Source: an uncultured Lachnospiraceae bacterium (GTDB lineage: Bacteria; Bacillota; Clostridia; Lachnospirales; Lachnospiraceae). Taken from it: a stretch of DNA of 10,547 bases. The DNA is taken from NCBI GenBank assembly GCA_910588565.1, contig CAJUPF010000087.1, positions 1 to 10,547 of the forward strand, read 5' to 3'. Below, one piece after another: positions 6,599-10,547 of the stretch. The translations under genes were made by a program, and so were the position numbers. Position 1 is the first letter of the stretch. Each line of letters starts with the position of its first letter. The notes beneath the pieces were generated by a model, which was not told where the DNA came from, ran no database searches, and saw only the letters and a list, made by a program, of their open reading frames with translations.

Positions 6599-9500
6599 GC
6601 TGAACGGACGGATCATGATTACCAGTATCAGATCGTGGGGGAAGGAGGAGCGGAAACCATTGAGATTACCGGATATCTGGGGAATGATACCATACTTGAA
6701 ATTCCGGAAAGCATTGACGGAAAGAAGGTAACTGTAATCGGGAAGGAGGCATTTTCTGGCTGCAGCGGCCTGAAAAGCATAAGCATTCCGGACAGTGTAA
6801 CGGCAATTGGGGAGAGGGCATTTTATAGATGCCGCGCATTGAGAAGCATAAGCATCCCGGATGGTGTAACGGCAATTGGAGAGTGGGCATTTTATAGGTG
6901 CTATACATTGAAAAGCATAAGCATCCCAGACAGCGTGACGGAAATCGGAGAAAATGCATTTGGGGGCTGCTGGGGTCTGGAACAGATGACGGTGGAAAGC
7001 GGAAACGCTGTTTATGACAGCAGAAACGGCTGCAACGCCATTATCGAAACGGGGGAAAACAGACTGATATCCGGTTGTAAAAATACGGTTATCCCAGGCA
7101 GCGTAACGACAATCGGGATAAGGGCATTTTATGAATGTGAGAGATTGAAAAGCATAAGCATCCCGGATAGCGTGACGGCAATCGAGCGTGCTGCATTTTC
7201 TGGCAGCAAATTGGAAAGCATAAGTATCCCGGACAGTGTGACGGCAATCGGGCAGAGTGCATTTTATGGCTGTATCGTCCTGGAAAGCATAAACATTCCG
7301 GACAGCATAACAGAGATCATGCCGCAAGCATTTTTTAACTGCTATGCATTGAAGAGTATCAGTATTCCGAACAGCGTGACGGCAATCGGGGTGCAAGCAT
7401 TTTATAACTGCTGTGCATTGGAGAGTATCAGTATTCCGGACAGTGTGATGGTAATCGGGGAGAGTGCATTTTCTGACTGTATTGTCCTGGAAAGCATAAG
7501 CATTCCGGACAGCGTAACGGCAATCAAGATGAATACATTTTATAACTGCTGTGCGTTGGAGAGTATCAGTATTCCGGACAGCGTGACGGCAATCAGCGAT
7601 AAAGCATTTTATGGCTGCAGCGGCCTGAAAAGCATAAGCATCCCGGACAGCGTGACGGTAATCAGTGACGCTGCATTTTATGGCTGCAGCGGTTTGAAAA
7701 GCATAAGCATCCCGGACAGCGTGATGGGAATCGGTAGCACTGCATTTTCTGGTTGCAGCGGTCTGGAACAGATAGTGGTGGGGGATGGAAATACTGCTTA
7801 TGATAGCAGAAATAGCTGCAACGCCATTATCGCAACTGGGAAAAACAGACTGATATCCGGTTGTAAGAATACGGTTATCCCGGACAGCGTGACGGCAATC
7901 GAGCGTGCTGCATTTTTCGGCTGCAGCGGACTGAAAAGTATAAGCATCCCGGACAGTGTGACAAAAATCAGTAATGATGCATTTTCCGGCTGCAGTGGCC
8001 TGGAACAGATGATGGTAGAAAACGGAAATACTGTTTATGACAGCCGGAATGGCTGCAATGCCATTATCGAAACTGGTTCAAACAGACTGATATCCGGTTG
8101 TAAAAATACGGTTATCCCGGACAGCGTAACGAAAATAGAATCAAACGCATTTTATAACTGCGATACATTGAAAAGCATAAGCATCCCGGACAGCGTGACA
8201 GAAATGGACGGTGCATTTTCTGGCTGCAGCGGTTTGGAACAGATAACAGTGGGGAACGGAAATACTGTTTATGACAGCCGGAACGGCTGCAATGCCATTA
8301 TCGAAACTGGTTCAAACAGACTGATATACGGCTGCAAAAATACGGTTATCCCGGACAGCGTAACGAAAATCAGATCTAAAGCATTTTATAACTGCGATAC
8401 ATTGAAAAGCATAAGCATCCCGGACAGCGTGACGGAAATTGGGGAGAGCGCATTTTCTGGCTGCAGCGGCCTGAAAAGCATAAGCATCCCGGACAGCGTG
8501 ACGGAAATTGGGGAGTGGGCATTTTCTGGCTGCCGGGGTCTGGAACAGATGACGGTGGAAAACGGAAATACTGTTTATGACAGCCGGAACGGCTGTCATG
8601 CCATTATCCGAACGAACTCAAACAGCCTGATATACGGCTGCAAAAATACGGTTATCCCGGACAGCGTAACACAAATCAGATCAAATGCATTTTATAACTG
8701 CGATACATTGAAAAGTATAAGCATTCCGGACAGCGTGACGTTAATCGAGTCGGGGGCATTTTATGGTTGCGGCATCCAGACTGTTTATTGTAATCCGGGA
8801 TCATATGCAGAAAGTTACGCATTGAGCAATAACATACCTTATCAGCTTATTATCTCAGAAAAAGATATCAGCGGATGCAAAGTTCTCCTGTCCGCAGATG
8901 GGAAAACATATCAAGAAGAACTTCCGGAAAATACTTATACCGCCGATGGAAAAGCGAAAATGCCAGATGTCCATCTGGCCTGGGTGATTCAGAGTGACGG
9001 CTCTTACGAACCGATCGATTCTTCTTATTATGAGGTAACGTATGAAAATAATGTAAACGTGGGGACAGCGACCGTGCGGATTACAGGGAAAAGCCCGTAT
9101 ACCGGCTCTCTTACAAAGACATTTCCCATCGGGCAGGGAAAAACCGGAGATGACAGCGGCTTAAGCCGTTACACTTACAGTTTCGGCAATACGGAAGAAG
9201 ATTTCGGCTACGCGCCAGGTTATAAGATAGATGAAGAGAGTATTTTCACAAAGCTGTGGGGAAATACGGCTCTGGCACAGCAGAATTATGAATTCTGGAC
9301 AAAAAAAGTCGGAGAATGGAAAGGAAACTGTTACGGGATGTCCGCCACCAGCATTATGTTCAACGACAACCGGGATGATATTGAGATTTCCGGGTTCAAT
9401 CCTGGGGCTGCTTTTGTAAAAGAACTGGAGCTGAACGATTATAACAGAAACAGCAATATTCGCATGTCCCTTCTGGATTTAATTGAAGTGATGCAGGTAT

Positions 9501-10547
9501 CCCAGACGGATGAGACAATCGCCAAGATAATAGGAACCACCAATAGAGGAAGGATTAACTGGATGTGCAGCGCGCTGCAGTCCGCTGAGGAAGAACATAC
9601 GGCTGTGATTATCGTTCTGGACAGCAGCGCGCCGGAGGGGCAGGGGCCGGGAGCCCATGCATTAGTGGGATACCATATGGAAGATATCAGTGAGACGGAG
9701 CGCAGAATCTATGTGTACGACTGCAATCATCCTGGGGAAAGCCGGTATATTACGCTTGTAATGGAAAACGGCGCCTGCACCAGCTGGTATTACGACGGCG
9801 GCAGCAAAAACAAAGAGCTGTTCTGGACTTCGGAAAAAACAGGTGATATAAGCTGCACCATCAGTTACATCAGTTACGACAGCTTTGTAAAAGTATGGCT
9901 GAACCGCAGCCTGGAAGAAAAGCCGGATCCCGGCAGAAACGTGATGACGCTCAATGTGGCGAATGCTTCCATCTGTGATAAGACTGGCCAGGAGGTGGCG
10001 GTATTGAAAGACGGAGAGATTTATTCCGAGGATGAGGAAATCTTCTCCTATTACCCGGTATGCGCAAGGCTGGACGGAACCTGTGGCAAGTCGGAGATTC
10101 AGCCCATGATTTATCTGCCCACGGGTGAATATACCGTGAAAAATACAGATGAGGGTAAAAATGAACTGCAGATGAGCATGTGTAATGTAGATCGGAAACT
10201 CAGCGTCGTTACTTCTGCTGCAAGCCTGACAGTCAATGTCAGCGATATCAGCAAGGTAAATGTGATCCAGGTAGAAGGCGAAGGAGAAAAGGTTGAGGCT
10301 GATTTTTATTCATCCGACGCTTCCGAACAGTACAAGTCAATGAACTACATCGGCAGCGTCATCGGCTCATCCCTGATGACGCTTGGATCCTCCGGTGGGG
10401 AAAAAGTGATCGAGAATTTTGAAGTAACCAGCGAAACAGAGGAAAGCAAAGATCCGGAAGAGAAACCAGACGATAAGGAAGATGATCCGGGCGACAAAAA
10501 GGAGGATACAGACAACAAACAAGACGATACAGGCGGCAAAAAAGAGG
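6500..10547 (+). CDS. Secreted BspA-type LRR protein with a putative papain-like cysteine peptidase domain (3' end outside window)
   Basis: The frame is open from 6500 to the window edge, giving 1349 residues with no stop. A signal peptide (residues 1-33: Lys-rich start, hydrophobic core LLVFLALVLVV, cleavage after VYA) sends it out of the cell. Residues about 53-759 form about 23 LRR_5 repeats of the form SIPDSVT.I...AF..C, with five islands, closed by a typical LRR_5 cap (760-785, NPGSYAESYA). An Ig/MBG-like module follows (786-877, Y.VTYENN.NVGTA and GKSPYTG). Residues about 890-1135 contain GNCYGMS (Cys944), GAHALVGY (His1053) and YVYDCNHP (Asp1074). This order and spacing fit a papain-like, C39-like triad. 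A beta-rich region (1147-1310) and an Asp/Glu/Lys/Pro-rich linker (1311 on) lead to an unseen C-terminus, where a wall anchor would be expected. The likely role is surface binding by the LRRs combined with peptide cleavage or transfer. Catalysis is inferred from motifs only. Confidence 0.9.
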   Translation, partial: MKQNKKVKKCLLVFLALVLVVTSIPASEFRVYAAERTDHDYQYQIVGEGGAETIEITGYLGNDTILEIPESIDGKKVTVIGKEAFSGCSGLKSISIPDSVTAIGERAFYRCRALRSISIPDGVTAIGEWAFYRCYTLKSISIPDSVTEIGENAFGGCWGLEQMTVESGNAVYDSRNGCNAIIETGENRLISGCKNTVIPGSVTTIGIRAFYECERLKSISIPDSVTAIERAAFSGSKLESISIPDSVTAIGQSAFYGCIVLESINIPDSITEIMPQAFFNCYALKSISIPNSVTAIGVQAFYNCCALESISIPDSVMVIGESAFSDCIVLESISIPDSVTAIKMNTFYNCCALESISIPDSVTAISDKAFYGCSGLKSISIPDSVTVISDAAFYGCSGLKSISIPDSVMGIGSTAFSGCSGLEQIVVGDGNTAYDSRNSCNAIIATGKNRLISGCKNTVIPDSVTAIERAAFFGCSGLKSISIPDSVTKISNDAFSGCSGLEQMMVENGNTVYDSRNGCNAIIETGSNRLISGCKNTVIPDSVTKIESNAFYNCDTLKSISIPDSVTEMDGAFSGCSGLEQITVGNGNTVYDSRNGCNAIIETGSNRLIYGCKNTVIPDSVTKIRSKAFYNCDTLKSISIPDSVTEIGESAFSGCSGLKSISIPDSVTEIGEWAFSGCRGLEQMTVENGNTVYDSRNGCHAIIRTNSNSLIYGCKNTVIPDSVTQIRSNAFYNCDTLKSISIPDSVTLIESGAFYGCGIQTVYCNPGSYAESYALSNNIPYQLIISEKDISGCKVLLSADGKTYQEELPENTYTADGKAKMPDVHLAWVIQSDGSYEPIDSSYYEVTYENNVNVGTATVRITGKSPYTGSLTKTFPIGQGKTGDDSGLSRYTYSFGNTEEDFGYAPGYKIDEESIFTKLWGNTALAQQNYEFWTKKVGEWKGNCYGMSATSIMFNDNRDDIEISGFNPGAAFVKELELNDYNRNSNIRMSLLDLIEVMQVSQTDETIAKIIGTTNRGRINWMCSALQSAEEEHTAVIIVLDSSAPEGQGPGAHALVGYHMEDISETERRIYVYDCNHPGESRYITLVMENGACTSWYYDGGSKNKELFWTSEKTGDISCTISYISYDSFVKVWLNRSLEEKPDPGRNVMTLNVANASICDKTGQEVAVLKDGEIYSEDEEIFSYYPVCARLDGTCGKSEIQPMIYLPTGEYTVKNTDEGKNELQMSMCNVDRKLSVVTSAASLTVNVSDISKVNVIQVEGEGEKVEADFYSSDASEQYKSMNYIGSVIGSSLMTLGSSGGEKVIENFEVTSETEESKDPEEKPDDKEDDPGDKKEDTDNKQDDTGGKKE
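6656..8776 (+). repeat. BspA-type LRR_5 array: 69-bp units with five 79-residue super-units
   Basis: About 23 leucine-rich repeats of 23 codons (69 bases) are encoded, most with near-identical DNA (the tract ATCCCGGACAGCGT recurs many times). Five islands of about 35 residues (EQ..V..GN..YDSRN.CNAII.T..N.LI.GCKN) interrupt the array. Equivalent points in the islands (the Val/Ala-Tyr-Asp codons) begin near 7008, 7794, 8031, 8265 and 8571. The spacings are 786, 237, 234 and 306 bases, which equal one 79-codon super-unit plus 8, 0, 0 and 1 extra 69-base repeats, with single-codon deletions in two repeats. In BspA-family proteins such arrays bind host or bacterial ligands; the ligand here is unknown. 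Confidence 0.92.
9167..9904 (+). other. Putative papain-like (C39-like) cysteine peptidase domain
   Basis: Residues about 890-1135 of the LRR protein. Cys944 lies in GNCYGMSATS (codon at 9329), at the start of a predicted helix as in papain-fold enzymes. His1053 lies in GAHALVGYHM (codon at 9656), a beta strand. Asp1074 follows in IYVYDCNHPGE (codon at 9719), with Asn1076 an alternative third residue. The Cys-His distance of 109 and His-Asp distance of 21 are usual for clan CA domains. A Trp/Lys-rich segment precedes the Cys. A transglutaminase-like or non-catalytic role cannot be excluded from sequence alone. Confidence 0.6.
10427..10547 (+). other. Acidic, Lys/Pro-rich linker at window end
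   Basis: From residue 1310 on, the chain becomes a low-complexity run of Asp, Glu, Lys, Pro and Gly built from short units such as KPDDKEDDPGDKKED. Such disordered spacers normally sit just before a C-terminal wall-binding or sortase-anchored module in Gram-positive surface proteins. The sequence stops inside it, so the anchor is not visible. Confidence 0.75.

Noticed and set aside
6578..7396. Long minus-strand ORFs (272 and 95 residues; others shorter) opposite the LRR array
   Set aside because: They are shadows of the repetitive + strand gene: the same Cys/His/Ala-rich motif recurs every 23 residues, with no ribosome binding site and no recognisable domain.
6770..8776. Regular short repeats resembling a CRISPR or satellite array
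   Set aside because: The 69-base period is a whole number of codons, the frame is open throughout, and the translation is a classic BspA-type LRR array; there are no unique spacers between constant repeats.
9231..9419. 62-residue + strand ORF inside the peptidase region, and similar short + ORFs at 492-677 and 1179-1373
   Set aside because: They lie out of frame inside well-supported coding sequence and show no family features or start signals.

Overview
The window looks like chromosome of a Gram-positive gut-type Clostridia, most likely Lachnospiraceae. This is inferred from mid-range base composition, a Gram-positive signal peptide ending in VYA|AE, Lys-rich Big_2 and FN3 tails, and BspA-type leucine-rich repeats (LRR_5), a combination common in large secreted proteins of that group. 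No rRNA, tRNA, integrase or transposase is visible, so the assignment rests on protein style only.

Layout: all coding is on the + strand. Bases 1-124 precede the first usable ATG but already read as the end of an Ig-like domain in the same frame, so the first gene (125-5500, 1791 residues) appears to lack its true 5' end, signal peptide and ribosome binding site. It is a string of Ig-like, PPC-like, InlB-like, LRR_5, Big_2 and FN3 modules, followed by a strong intrinsic terminator (5581-5625). An AT-rich gap (5626-5800) leads to a small ORF (5801-6439) that is little more than two Big_2 domains and looks like the detached C-terminus of a larger secreted protein. Sixty bases later, a gene with a good ribosome binding site and signal peptide starts at 6500 and stays open to the window edge (at least 1349 residues). 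It carries about 23 BspA-type LRRs broken by five copies of a conserved island, an Ig-like/MBG-like module, and then a domain with a plausible Cys-His-Asp triad of papain-like type. An acidic Lys/Asp/Pro-rich linker follows, cut by the window end.

How the genes relate: all three encode cell-surface or secreted modules drawn from one domain pool. The likely roles are adhesion, matrix or glycan binding and, for the third, proteolysis or peptide-bond chemistry outside the cell. The most notable features are the coupling of a highly repetitive LRR array to a putative cysteine peptidase, the near-identical DNA repeats inside that array (which could change copy number in frame), and the two apparently 5'-truncated surface-protein genes beside it, which suggest a locus where surface genes are rearranged.
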